Assembly (NCBI RefSeq): GCF_000744375.1
Contig: NZ_JQLU01000005.1
Span: forward strand, 1,674,001 to 1,738,000
Length of the DNA stretch: 64,000 nucleotides
From: Carnobacterium gallinarum DSM 4847
GTDB lineage: Bacteria > Bacillota > Bacilli > Lactobacillales > Carnobacteriaceae
Direction of reading: 5' to 3'
The notes under the pieces were generated by a model that had not been told where the DNA came from, did no database searches, and saw only the letters and a program-made list of their open reading frames with translations. The translations under genes and the position numbers were made by a program. Below are positions 17,069 through 25,840 of this stretch, one piece after another (position 1 is the first letter of the stretch; the number at the start of each line of letters is the position of its first letter).

Positions 17069-17898
17069 GTATGTGTTCCTCCATGTTTTTTGATTTTTGT
17101 ATAGCGAACGTTTCGTTCTTCAAAGCCTATTTCTTTGTGTGGAATACCTTGTTCATCCCAAGTTTGAAAGAAGATAGGACTTTTTCGTACATAGTTGTTT
17201 GTAAATAGTATTTCTTGCTTGTCTATCTCATAAGGTTGATTTGTTAGTCTTTTGATTTCAATAGGTTGCGTTAGATTTTGAGATTTGAAGAACGCTTTTT
17301 TCTTATGTTCCTTTAGCTCTAAATCTTTATCGAAATACTTGCTTACATATCGCCCTCTATTTTCAGCGCTGTCCACATCAATTCGGTTAATCCCTATGAT
17401 TCCATGTCCCCAGATATTTACAAGTTGAGAGTGAGGAAGGTAAGGGAATCCGAATAAAATAATATGATAATGGATAGCACCACGTTTTTGTTTTTCCCAC
17501 GTAGCTAGATATTTAATTTGGGATTTCTTAGTTTTGTATAGTTGGTAGTTTAACCGTTTCATAAATTTTTTGAACTCACTATTTGTATAGGCTATGTCTG
17601 TTATGTTTTCTTTAAAGGTTAGGGTTAAGAATTTCGTTTGGTTATCAAAGTTAGTATCAATTAGTCTGGCAACGGCAAAGCGTTGGTTTTTATAGTGTTT
17701 TTGCTTTCTCTTTAGGCTATCATATTGTCCTTGTGCAGTTAATTCATCAAATGTGTATTTGGTATTTTTCAGCCAATCAGGCGTTTCTTTCTTTTCAACG
17801 TTGTCTTTTTTTCTTTTTGATAGTATAGGTTGTTCATATTCCCAAATTTCAATATACGTAGGTGTTTCAATGATTTTTTGATTGTATCCATGTAGCAA
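17065..17898 (-). CDS. HUH-type rolling-circle replication initiator
   Basis: 277 aa. The nuclease core shows motif I in KFLTLTFKEN, the HUH motif in GAIHYHIILFG (His-Tyr-His), and a Tyr motif in GRYVSKYFDK, the expected order for a Rep that nicks and joins one strand. An autonomously replicating circular form after excision would explain it, as in several ICEs and mobilisable elements. It could also act as a relaxase-like protein. Confidence 0.75.
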   Translation of the reverse strand: MLHGYNQKIIETPTYIEIWEYEQPILSKRKKDNVEKKETPDWLKNTKYTFDELTAQGQYDSLKRKQKHYKNQRFAVARLIDTNFDNQTKFLTLTFKENITDIAYTNSEFKKFMKRLNYQLYKTKKSQIKYLATWEKQKRGAIHYHIILFGFPYLPHSQLVNIWGHGIIGINRIDVDSAENRGRYVSKYFDKDLELKEHKKKAFFKSQNLTQPIEIKRLTNQPYEIDKQEILFTNNYVRKSPIFFQTWDEQGIPHKEIGFEERNVRYTKIKKHGGTHT

Positions 17899-18099
17899 TC
17901 TTAATCACTCCTACTAAAGAAATTGAGTTTTGTTATTGATGATGCAGTTGTCAAAGAACGAGTTTAAACAATCTTTTATTTTTCGCCAGATAGTGTTCTA
18001 TAAATCAAGTTAAGTAGGAAGAAACGCTTCGCTTTTTCTTCCAGACAACCCATCCATCGTGTGGCTATTTTCGGACAGAATGCGGTCTGGACTTATGTC

Positions 18100-18597
18100 C
18101 TACCGCTTCCGCCGAAACCACCCGCTGGAAGTATTGTCTTGCTCATATATTTCATCTTTTTTTTGATGTATATCCTTATATTGATGAGTTAATTCTTGGC
18201 AATGAATAGCCAACTTGTCTATATCATTTTTGATTTCCTTTAAGTTAGTTTCTACCTTTTCCCAAATAACAGCCATCAATTCATGATGATTCATATTGTT
18301 GTATTTATCATCCGTATCAAAGAGTTGACGTAGTGTTTTGTCACGTCCAAGAGTAGGCATTAAATGGACACCTTTTTGAAGTAGTTGAATTTCAGATGTC
18401 GAAAAAGTTCTTATTTTTCGGCGATTGCTAGATTCGATACCTTTATTAAAGTTTGTAAAAGTGGCGTAATCATAGCGGAATGTATAATGACATTCTTTTT
18501 GAATGAAATTTGCCCAGCTATTTAAGGTGGATAAAGAGTGAAGCCCTTGTATTTTTTCAAGGGCTTCGTAAGCAGTAAAGTAATTAGTAGTGCTCAT
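18100..18597 (-). CDS. Island protein of unknown function, 165 aa
   Basis: I do not recognise it. The first 60 residues (YEALEKIQGLHSLSTLNSWANFIQKE) look like a helix-turn-helix segment, and residues 110-150 are charged helix with coiled-coil character. The tail ends SGWFRRKR. It overlaps the next gene's stop by 4 bp (the gene at 18594-18923 reads into it), so it belongs to the int-xis-rep transcript. Confidence 0.65.
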   Translation of the reverse strand: MSTTNYFTAYEALEKIQGLHSLSTLNSWANFIQKECHYTFRYDYATFTNFNKGIESSNRRKIRTFSTSEIQLLQKGVHLMPTLGRDKTLRQLFDTDDKYNNMNHHELMAVIWEKVETNLKEIKNDIDKLAIHCQELTHQYKDIHQKKDEIYEQDNTSSGWFRRKR

Positions 18598-18923
18598 TTT
18601 TTATTAACCAGTGTGGCAGATTTAGCAGAAGCGGTTAGACCATAGCTGATAAAATGTCCATTTGCACGTCCCCATGGAGTAATGGTTAATTGTTCAAATG
18701 TAATGATTGCCATTCCTTCTTTTCCTAAATCTTCATTCGAGATAACAGGAAATTCTGAGGCTACTTTTACGCTTACTTTCTCAAAACGTAATTTTGGAAG
18801 AATGCATTCATAGTTCCAGCCTAAGACTTCTCCATCTTTTTGCCACTTGGTTACTTGTACAACTTGGTAGTCACTTTCAAGTTTTGTTATTGGTAAAACT
18901 AAGTCATTGATTTTAATTGCCAA
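18594..18923 (-). CDS. Island protein of unknown function, 109 aa
   Basis: TTG 18923 (MAIKINDLVLPITKLESDYQ) is chosen because AGAAGGA lies 8 nt upstream. The frame stays open 71 codons further to 19136, but that stretch crosses the divergent operator region and reads like random hydrophobic sequence. The mature protein is beta-rich (YQVVQVTKWQKDGEVLGWNYE), which would suit an OB-fold single-strand-binding protein, but I see no decisive motif. It is the first gene of the leftward transcript. Confidence 0.65.
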   Translation of the reverse strand: MAIKINDLVLPITKLESDYQVVQVTKWQKDGEVLGWNYECILPKLRFEKVSVKVASEFPVISNEDLGKEGMAIITFEQLTITPWGRANGHFISYGLTASAKSATLVNKK

Positions 18924-18943
18924 ATTAGATTCCTTCTTTCTTT

Positions 18944-19082
18944 TTGTGTAAACGATTTTGTATACGATGAGTTTAAAAAAATGTAGGGTACCTCTACAAA
19001 TTGAATTATATACGATTGCATACACGAAGTCAACAAGTAAATTGAAAAAAATATACGATTTTTTATACGGTTGTGATATACT
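18944..19082. promoter_or_regulatory. Divergent control region with three paired ATACGAT operators
   Basis: Three sites each hold two copies of TATACGAT-like half-sites in direct repeat about 11 bp apart: 18946-18968, 19007-19029 and 19049-19073. The last lies just upstream of an extended -10 (TGATATACT, 19074-19082) for the rightward regulator gene. The arrangement fits autoregulation and control of the leftward int-rep transcript. Confidence 0.65.
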
Positions 19083-19114
19083 CATATGGAAGACGTATTT
19101 AGGAGGGATTAAAC

Positions 19115-19969
19115 ATGTTTGAATTGCTGAAACCAAATAAGGAAAAAGTTGGAAATCGCTTAAGAATGGTAAAAGATGAATTAGGTTTGTCTTTTACAGA
19201 GTATGGAAATAGATTAGGCTTGATTAAACCAACCATTAATTCATATGTACGAGGATATTCTCTAGCGCCATTGGAAGTAGTTAAGAAGGTTTCTAAACTT
19301 AGCAATAAACCAGTAGGATGGTTTTATTTTGGTGAACTTGAAGAGTATATCCAAGATTATTTAGTATTAAAAGGACATCAAGTATTACTTAATGACCATC
19401 CAGATGTACCAGCGGAAATCAAAAAGGAATTTTTAACGGGTAGCTTCAAAAATCCTGGTTGGGAAAATGAAGTAGGTTATCCAGTTGAGGAATTTATGGA
19501 TGATTGTTTTGCGGAGATTCACCAGAAGCTATTAAGAGAACATATTCAAGAATTATCCTTAATGTATCTTAAAAAGAATGCTGAACTAGATGAAGTAAAG
19601 AGATTGGATGCCAGTATTTTTATTACATCAGAAATGATGGGTTATTATGAAGCAACAAGAGATTTTGACTATGGCGATACAGATAAAATGATGGCTTCTA
19701 TACAGAATTTCTATGAGAGTAATCTAAAGGGGGAGGATCTCTCTTTTGATGATGGTTATCTCGTTGGAAAATTAATCAATATCCTTGCAGATAGTAATAA
19801 GACAGAACAACTGATTTCAAGTTTGTCTGGCGAATTAACAGGGAAAAAATTCTCGAATGCTTTTGGAGGAGACGAGTTAATAAGTACTTTTCAATCTTTA
19901 CGACCAGAGTTGTTAAAGATATATGCAGAGAAAACCTACGAAGATTATTATGACTGGTTTGAAAAATAA
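19115..19969 (+). CDS. Island XRE-family regulator
   Basis: 284 aa. Residues 10-70 are a helix-turn-helix of the Cro/CI type: NRLRMVKDELGLSFTEYGNRLGLIKPTINSYVRG. The rest is helical and acidic with no recognised sensor domain. AGGAGGG precedes ATG 19115. It is transcribed divergently from the int-xis-rep genes across an operator-like region, so it most likely controls excision and replication of the island. A strong terminator follows. Confidence 0.8.
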   Translation: MFELLKPNKEKVGNRLRMVKDELGLSFTEYGNRLGLIKPTINSYVRGYSLAPLEVVKKVSKLSNKPVGWFYFGELEEYIQDYLVLKGHQVLLNDHPDVPAEIKKEFLTGSFKNPGWENEVGYPVEEFMDDCFAEIHQKLLREHIQELSLMYLKKNAELDEVKRLDASIFITSEMMGYYEATRDFDYGDTDKMMASIQNFYESNLKGEDLSFDDGYLVGKLINILADSNKTEQLISSLSGELTGKKFSNAFGGDELISTFQSLRPELLKIYAEKTYEDYYDWFEK

Positions 19970-19993
19970 ATGAAGATAGATAATGAACAATTG

Positions 19994-20046
19994 AATAAGC
20001 CAACAGCAACTATATTTACTAGTGTTGCTGTTGGCTTATTTTTTTT
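19994..20046 (+). terminator. Terminator after the island regulator
   Basis: A long inverted repeat (AATAAGCCAACAGCAAC and its near-complement) with an 11-13 nt loop, followed by a run of T. Confidence 0.92.
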
Positions 20047-20059
20047 AATGTAGTGATTG

Positions 20060-20335
20060 TTACGTTAAGGAATCTTCTGATTCTAAGTGACTATAATTTA
20101 CTCCTTCAGAAAATCCTTTTCTATATATATTTATGTGTACATATTCAGCAAGTTGAAATTTAATTTTTTTAAGAATCTTTTTATTAGTTTCAGTTGGATG
20201 TTCTAGTACTTTAGTTTCAGCAAAGTTAATTTTTTGTCTCATAAGCAGATATTCTTCATCTTCTTGTATAAAGTGAGATAAATAGTCAAGATAACTTTCT
20301 TTAAAAATTTGTTGTAATTCTTTTTCTAATGTCAT
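20060..20335 (-). CDS. Small island protein, 91 aa, unknown
   Basis: ATG 20335 with GGAGGA just upstream (complement of 20342-20347) gives MTLEKELQQIFKESYLDYLSH. All-helical and charged, with the end NIYRKGFSEGVNYSHLESEDS. I do not recognise it with confidence. A consensus-like promoter (TTGTCT-17-TATAAT on the minus strand, 20426-20398) drives it, and the operator pair in that promoter suggests repression by the divergent HTH protein. Confidence 0.65.
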   Translation of the reverse strand: MTLEKELQQIFKESYLDYLSHFIQEDEEYLLMRQKINFAETKVLEHPTETNKKILKKIKFQLAEYVHINIYRKGFSEGVNYSHLESEDSLT

Positions 20336-20370
20336 TGTCGTTCCTCCTATATATTTATTTGAACAATCCA

Positions 20371-20426
20371 TGTCTATGCGAACAACACTCTGGGAATATT
20401 ATACTATATCATGTTCATATAGACAA
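20371..20426 (-). promoter_or_regulatory. Promoter with twin palindromic operators
   Basis: On the minus strand TTGTCT (20426-20421), 17 bp, TATAAT (20403-20398). Two copies of the palindrome-like site TGTTC-rTA-TAGACA occur: 20371-20384 (inverted) and 20412-20425, the second overlapping the -35 box. The divergent HTH gene at 20455 is the obvious candidate binder. Confidence 0.7.
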
Positions 20427-20454
20427 CAAAAATAGGGTCAATGGAGGAAACTTA

Positions 20455-20679
20455 ATGTTGGAAGATACTCATGATAGAAAAGTGGAAATACTGATTAATA
20501 ATTTATTGGCAGAACGTAAGATGTCTTTGAGAGAACTTGCACGTTTGTCAGGAATTGAGCCATCTAATTTAAGTAATCTTGCAAATGGTAAAAGAGAACG
20601 AATTTATTTGGAGCATATTGAAAGAATTGCGGATGCGCTGGAGATTGATGATATATCAAAGATTCTAAGACTTAAGTAG
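20455..20679 (+). CDS. Small XRE-type helix-turn-helix regulator
   Basis: 74 aa, essentially one DNA-binding domain: INNLLAERKMSLRELARLSGIEPSNLSNLANGKRER, then LEHIERIADALEIDDISKILRL. GGAGG at 20443-20447 fixes ATG 20455. It is encoded divergently from the 91-aa protein, with two matching operator sites between them, forming a small repressor circuit. Confidence 0.85.
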   Translation: MLEDTHDRKVEILINNLLAERKMSLRELARLSGIEPSNLSNLANGKRERIYLEHIERIADALEIDDISKILRLK

Positions 20680-20749
20680 TTAGTATCGATAATTCGTACT
20701 ATTTTTATTGATTAAATTATAATTAAATAGGTTTGATTAGGAGGAATAT

Positions 20750-21025
20750 ATGGTAGATTTAAAATTTGAAAAACTAACACCCGATAAAGATGTAGATATT
20801 TCTTCATACGAAGAAGCTTTAAATTTTTCTTTTTCTAATGAAGATGTAACAAATGTTGCTTTGACGGGTTCATATGGTGTAGGTAAAAGTTCAATAATTG
20901 AAACGTATGAAAATAAGCATCCTGAAAATAATTATTTGCATATTTCTCTTTCACATTTTATTGACGTCATTTTTTGCTTAAAAAGCGTAATTCTTTACGA
21001 TTTATTTGACATGTCAAAAGATTAA
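20750..21025 (+). pseudogene. YobI-like P-loop NTPase, N-terminal fragment
   Basis: 91 codons: FEKLTPDKDVDISSYEEAL ... NVALTGSYGVGKSSIIETY, the start of YobI-type P-loop NTPases with Walker A GSYGVGKSS. Family members are around 1,000 aa or more, so nearly all is lost; the frame turns into unrelated sequence after HISLSHFIDV and stops. GGAGG precedes ATG 20750. Only 300 bp without a gene separate it from the first LXG cassette. Confidence 0.7.
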
Positions 21026-21330
21026 AGCACATTAAATAGCTATTTTTATAAATAGGCTCGGAATATCACACCATTTAAAAAGGTAGTTGACAATACTATA
21101 TTGCAAGCGTTGTGTATTGTCAGCGCAAAGTATAGCCTATGTTTACTTTTCTCAATTTTCCTATTTCGTTTCTCTACTGTTCTTCCATATTGACAATCTC
21201 CATATATTAATTTTATATGCTGAGAAATAAAATATTTATCAATTTTTTACAATATGTAGATATTTTTTGATATACTGGTTTTATAATGAATTAAAAAGAT
21301 CTATATTAGAGATGATTGAAGGAGGAATCT
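21026..21330. other. Intergenic region before LXG cassette 1
   Basis: AT-rich with no gene seen. A weak TTACAA...TATACT box pair about 21247-21280 and TATAAT near 21281-21286 may be the promoter of the toxin cassette. The left edge is probably the recombination joint that truncated the YobI gene. Confidence 0.4.
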
Positions 21331-21582
21331 ATGGTGAAAATTGCTTCGAATATTGACGTAGCTAATAAAGCAGTTGCAGGAGTAAAGTCAGTAATACTTA
21401 ATAAAGGGCAACAAGTAACTTTGAGAAAAAGCACGGTTTTGAGTATGAAAACAGGGACAGAAGTTAATAACCAACTGTTATCAGATTTATCTCAACTGGT
21501 GGAATGTGTCTCAACTCAAAGTGAGAAATTTCCTAAGATTGCAGAGCTTATTGCCCTTCAAGATAGCCAGATTAAATTTTAA
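21331..21582 (+). CDS. LXG-associated small type VII secretion protein (TIGR04197-like)
   Basis: 83 aa helical protein beginning MVKIASNIDVANKAVAGVKSV, of the small ESX/WXG100-size family found just before LXG toxin genes (TIGR04197, Lap1-like). Such partners pair with the LXG helix and guide it to the secretion ATPase. ATG 21331 lies 6 nt after GGAGGA; an in-frame TTG 21316 precedes the ribosome site. First gene of a four-gene cassette. Confidence 0.75.
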   Translation: MVKIASNIDVANKAVAGVKSVILNKGQQVTLRKSTVLSMKTGTEVNNQLLSDLSQLVECVSTQSEKFPKIAELIALQDSQIKF

Positions 21583-21594
21583 GGGGTGAAAACA

Positions 21595-21957
21595 TTGGAA
21601 AACAAAAAGAACGAGCAAGATAGAGCTAGTTACAATCAATTGATAATACAAAAAGAAGATCAAATGGATGAACTTACAATTGAAAAAAGAAAAATAGGCG
21701 AAGCTATTCAAACTCTAGAGGAAGATCTTCACAGAGGCTTTCAAAATGTGGCTATGTTAAATGATGAAGCAGCACGATTTGGAAATGTTGAAAATAATCG
21801 GCTACAGCGCCATGATGAGGAACAATCGAGAATATTTCGGCAGCTATTACAAGAGTCAAACGAGCAGATTGAAATAGGCTATCATGTGGGAAAGAAGAAA
21901 ATAGGTGAAGAGCGAGAGGCACTTTATAAGAAACGGGGTGAGGTTCCTTGGGATTAG
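21595..21957 (+). CDS. DUF3958-type LXG partner protein
   Basis: About 120 aa, strongly helical and coiled-coil-like (YNQLIIQKEDQMDELTIEKR). DUF3958 proteins regularly sit between the WXG100-like gene and the LXG toxin and probably act as a second targeting chaperone (Lap2-like). TTG 21595 gives a sensible spacing from AAGGGG (21581-21586); GTG 21586 is too close. Overlaps the toxin gene by 10 bp. Confidence 0.75.
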   Translation: MENKKNEQDRASYNQLIIQKEDQMDELTIEKRKIGEAIQTLEEDLHRGFQNVAMLNDEAARFGNVENNRLQRHDEEQSRIFRQLLQESNEQIEIGYHVGKKKIGEEREALYKKRGEVPWD

Positions 21958-23717
21958 TTTATTCAAGTAGTGAGTCCGCCGAATTAATTCAAGTATTAAC
22001 AAGTAATTTGGCAAGTGGAAAAGAAGCGACCAATCAATTAAAGGCAGGAAGCCAACAAGTGGTCGCTGCAGTAGATAGCCATACATTAGCCGGAGCTGCC
22101 TATACTGCTGGAAAAGGACTGTTTAGTGATTTGATTATTCCAACGATTACACGGGCAACTACTGCTTGTGAATCAATAGAACAAGAACTCCAACAATATA
22201 ATTCAGCTGATCAAAGCATTTCGAGCGAAGGTTATTTGGATGAAGATATTTTAACGCAACAAATTGCTACAAAAAAAGCTATGAAGGCGTCAGTTAATTT
22301 TGCTTCAAATGTGGCAAAAACAGCAGTCAGAAGTAATCCTGTGGCAGCCATACTAGATGCGTTGCTTGACTTTCAACGTAATTTAACTCATATGTCTGAA
22401 AATATTCAAGATGATATTGACCAATTGAACAAGAAATTAGAAAAGTTGTATAACTTTTCTTCGCAAACAAATGGATTGTTTAGTAACAGTCTAAATGATA
22501 TGAAGATAGTGATGCAAGGTATTCTAGTATTAGATGGAACAATCGTAAATAATGATGGAACATATACATTGCCTATTGGGGCAGATAAAAGCTGGTTTAC
22601 GACGCTACAAGACGGAACAAAAGTGAAAAATATGACACAAAAGCAAACTTATATTCAATCATTACAAGAACAATTTGGGTTTGACGAAACGACCGCTAAG
22701 CAAATTTATAAAATAAAGGAAGGGTTAGATAAAAAGTTTCCTGAATTATCTCAGAAAGAAAGAGATTATTTGTTTACAAGAATTCTTGGAGAATTTAGTT
22801 ATAGCGACGGCATTAAAAATGTGCTGATGTGGAATAATACAGCAGGTGGATTAGGTGTATATTTCTACGATGAAATTAAACACTATACAGGAGAAATACT
22901 AAAATCACCTAAAGATTTAAAAGCCATATTATCTGATTTAGGCCTTTCTGAAAGGGAATACAATGAATTGTATTATAACTTGGGACTACAGCATATATTA
23001 TCAGCTGGTAATGTAACAGCCGATAAATTAAATCCGGAAGCATATGCAAATGCTAAAAAAAATTATGAAATAGCATATGGTAAAATTAGTGTTGAAAAGT
23101 TTACTCAATTTTGGAATCAAAAATTAAGTGATTTTAACAATAAGGGAGATTTTACTCACCAATCCATTACGACTGCAACAATACTTGATGAGAATTTACG
23201 CTTAGCTAATATGAGCGGCGTTGTGACGGGACGATTCGACTCAAAAGCTGTAGATGAACTCGCTGGTTGGAGAGGAGACACAACTAAAGTTCCAGCAGAA
23301 AAGCCAAGTATTGGTAACGATGACTATAAAGCAGACTTAGATGCAATAAATATTACACAAAGAATGACTAAAAAAAATGTAAGTTATGCCCAAGCATCGA
23401 ATGACTATTACAATGAGCTGGCTAATGGTCAGACGAATCGTGCGAAGGAATTCAAAGACAACTCTGGTTATGATTATGTAAAGAATGAAATTCTGGATGA
23501 CTTAGCGCCTAAATACGAATATACTGTTGGAGATACAAAGTACCAAACGAAATATGAAGAGCGACCAGATGCGTATCATGCAAATACTAAACGAAATCTT
23601 ACTGAACAAGAGAAATTGAATTACATGAAAGAGCATTATCCTGCTTCGTATAACTTCATTGAAAGCTTGAAGAATAATGAGAATGAGTATACAAATTATG
23701 CTGACAAAGGAAGTTAA
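21948..23717 (+). CDS. LXG-domain polymorphic toxin, type VII effector (TelC-like candidate)
   Basis: 589 aa. Residues 1-200 are the LXG export domain: helical, with a central small-residue hydrophobic stretch and ending in a coiled coil. Residues about 200-589 form the toxin part, including TTAKQIYKIKEGLDKKFPEL and LFTRILGEFSYSDGI. Because a TipC-like membrane protein follows, a TelC-like lipid II-degrading toxin is my best guess, but I cannot verify this from the sequence. TTG 21948 follows GGGGTGAGG. There is no signal peptide, as expected for type VII export. The secretion machine itself is not in this window. Confidence 0.8.
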   Translation: MGLVYSSSESAELIQVLTSNLASGKEATNQLKAGSQQVVAAVDSHTLAGAAYTAGKGLFSDLIIPTITRATTACESIEQELQQYNSADQSISSEGYLDEDILTQQIATKKAMKASVNFASNVAKTAVRSNPVAAILDALLDFQRNLTHMSENIQDDIDQLNKKLEKLYNFSSQTNGLFSNSLNDMKIVMQGILVLDGTIVNNDGTYTLPIGADKSWFTTLQDGTKVKNMTQKQTYIQSLQEQFGFDETTAKQIYKIKEGLDKKFPELSQKERDYLFTRILGEFSYSDGIKNVLMWNNTAGGLGVYFYDEIKHYTGEILKSPKDLKAILSDLGLSEREYNELYYNLGLQHILSAGNVTADKLNPEAYANAKKNYEIAYGKISVEKFTQFWNQKLSDFNNKGDFTHQSITTATILDENLRLANMSGVVTGRFDSKAVDELAGWRGDTTKVPAEKPSIGNDDYKADLDAINITQRMTKKNVSYAQASNDYYNELANGQTNRAKEFKDNSGYDYVKNEILDDLAPKYEYTVGDTKYQTKYEERPDAYHANTKRNLTEQEKLNYMKEHYPASYNFIESLKNNENEYTNYADKGS

Positions 23718-23721
23718 TCAG

Positions 23722-24345
23722 ATGAGAAAGCCTATAAAAATAGTATTCATTCTACTAACTAGTTTAATTGTTATACTTATTTCAATAAGTATCTACAATA
23801 GAGTTAAAATACAAAATATTTTTGATGAAATTTATTATGATAGTAGAAATGCTTCTGGAGATGGGTTTGATAAAAGATCTAGATTAGGTAACATTAAGGG
23901 AATGTCTTCCAATGCAACAAACTTGACAGGAATAGCTGCTCCAGAAGGAGAACGAGCAATCATGGAAGCCTACACAGATGAAAGTTTAAAAGCGCCGATG
24001 AAGTCTTTAAGGATAACAAATAATAGTACAAAAAAAGAATTACGAATTGGTTATTCATATGCTGTGACAAAGAACCTAATGATTTTTTTTGACAATGTTT
24101 ATAATGTAAAAACTAGAAAGTTAACAAAAGTCATATCTTTTGTAGAAGTAGATTCTGGCAAAAGGATAACAGACCAGAAAGAAGTTAGGGATACATTAAA
24201 GACTTACAAGGTAACAGATGAACAATTGACAGCGTGGGATCATCAAGGAATGGACAAAGTGTTTCTTAAAGATTGGGTATCTGTTTATCCAAGCAGATAT
24301 TCACCTGAAAAACTTGGGAATGTAAGTGTGAAAACAGAATGGTAA
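23722..24345 (+). CDS. Putative immunity protein, membrane-anchored (TipC-like)
   Basis: 207 aa. One N-terminal membrane segment (KIVFILLTSLIVILISISIY) followed by about 175 extracytoplasmic residues, so it faces outside. TipC immunity proteins against the lipid II toxin TelC have this size and topology, and the gene follows the toxin by 4 bp, the normal place for immunity. ATG 23722 has AAAGGAAG upstream; the frame is open from 23677 inside the toxin gene. A terminator follows. Confidence 0.7.
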   Translation: MRKPIKIVFILLTSLIVILISISIYNRVKIQNIFDEIYYDSRNASGDGFDKRSRLGNIKGMSSNATNLTGIAAPEGERAIMEAYTDESLKAPMKSLRITNNSTKKELRIGYSYAVTKNLMIFFDNVYNVKTRKLTKVISFVEVDSGKRITDQKEVRDTLKTYKVTDEQLTAWDHQGMDKVFLKDWVSVYPSRYSPEKLGNVSVKTEW

Positions 24346-24356
24346 TAATTATCTTA

Positions 24357-24400
24357 TTATAAAACAAAGCTTGCGTTGATATACGTAAGCTTTGTTTTAT
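24357..24400 (+). terminator. Terminator after the TipC-like gene
   Basis: AAAACAAAGCTT / AAGCTTTGTTTT inverted repeat around a 14-nt centre, followed by ATAT. Ends cassette 1. Confidence 0.85.
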
Positions 24401-24950
24401 ATAAGGCGCATTTTTAAAATTAGATTAGTATTTATTACCGTAGGAGGAATTAAATGGGATTTTCATTGGATGTATTTGTTATCGGACAGGAAGAAGAAGA
24501 AGAGTATCAAAAAACAAATTCATTTTGTGCAGAGAAGCAATACGAATGGACAGAAGAAGATATGTTAGAAGAACAAAAGAATGTTGAAAAATCAGATAAA
24601 GCAGATAAAGCAGTTAATGAGATATCTTTTCCTTTTTATGAGAAAATTATTGGAAAATGGTACACTCTTGGAAAAGAGGAAGACGGGGAAGTATGGTGGG
24701 CTTCGGGACTCATTGATACAAATTACCTGTATCGGCATCATGGTTAACTGATGGGGAAGACGTTGAAGCTTTTTCTCCAGTGATTGTACAGGCTGAATAT
24801 CAAGAAGATTTAGAAAAACTTTTGGAAGAAATGATTGCGTCCTCTCCCGTCAAATCACTTATAATCCGACCCAGATATCAGAGTGGAGAAAATGAAGTAG
24901 TTCAAGGAGTGGATAGATGTCAATAAAGTAGACACAAAAACAGATACAAT

Positions 24951-25840
24951 TCAGGTAGAGCCAAAATAGATTTTTTCTTTTTCATTTGGTGTCATCATAT
25001 TGTTTGCTGAATGTGGGCGTTTTGAATTGTAAAAACCCTCTATATATTCAAAAGAAGATTGTTCCACTTCTTGGATTTTTTTAAATGTTCTACGATTAAG
25101 TTCTTCTTTTTTCATATATTTGAAAAAGGATTCGTTTACTGCATTATCCCAAGGATAGGCTGCTTTAGAATAAGAGGGAACGAGGTTATGATTATCTAAA
25201 AATTGACGGACATTAGTTGCACAGTATTGGCTTCCACGATCTGTATGGAATAGAACAGGATCTTTGGGGTTTCTTTGATTCACAGCTGTTTCAAGTGTCT
25301 CAAGGACTAAAGAAGCTTCCATAGTTGGACGAACGCGCCATCCTATAATTTTTCTAGAAAATAAATCTAAAATGACACAGAGTTAAACAAACCCTTTATT
25401 AACAGGAATGTAAGAAATATCGCTCGTCCAAACTCGATTCGGTTCAGTCGAATTGAGTTGTTGGTTTAAGTGGTTTGAGTAAGCTAAAGAAGCCTTTGGT
25501 TTCGCATATAAAAATTTTGGCTTAGTTGTAGACATTTTTGGCAAATCCATTGATTTCATTAATCGGTACACTCGTCCAACACTAATGAAAATTCCAAAAT
25601 CACGCTCAAGAACAACTTTTATTTTCGCAGCACCTAATCGTTTTTTAGAATCCATATAGATAGAAAAAAAATGGTTTGTCGAAGCTGTTGATTTTCAACA
25701 GTTCTAGGAGCAGGAGTTGGGTCAAAGTGTTTATAGTAGGTACTTCTATTTACGTTTAAGACTCTACAAAGGCGCACAATAGAATGATCAAAACGTAATA
25801 AATAAACCGCATCTAATCGTTGTTTGAGTGTGGCGTGAAG
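24951..25840 (-). pseudogene. IS3-family OrfB (DDE transposase), broken
   Basis: Parts of one integrase-type transposase: LLRFDHSIVRLCRVLNVNRSTYY, then a shift at an eight-T run (complement of 25664-25671), then SKKRLGAAKIKVVLERDFGI ... VWTSDISYIPV with the first catalytic Asp. A TAA at 25383-25385 replaces the codon after GFV, and the frame continues LCVILDLFSRKIIGW ... FHTDRGSQYC (second Asp) ... NAVNESFFKYMK (Glu) ... NSKRPHS. Two lesions, one frame otherwise intact. Confidence 0.8.

Noticed and set aside
18924-19136. N-terminal extension of the 109-aa island protein
   Set aside because: It crosses the divergent operators and regulator start, and TTG 18923 has its own ribosome site.
24951-25655. 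Two separate transposase genes on the minus strand
   Set aside because: They are pieces of one OrfB split by a stop at 25383 and a slip at an eight-T run.
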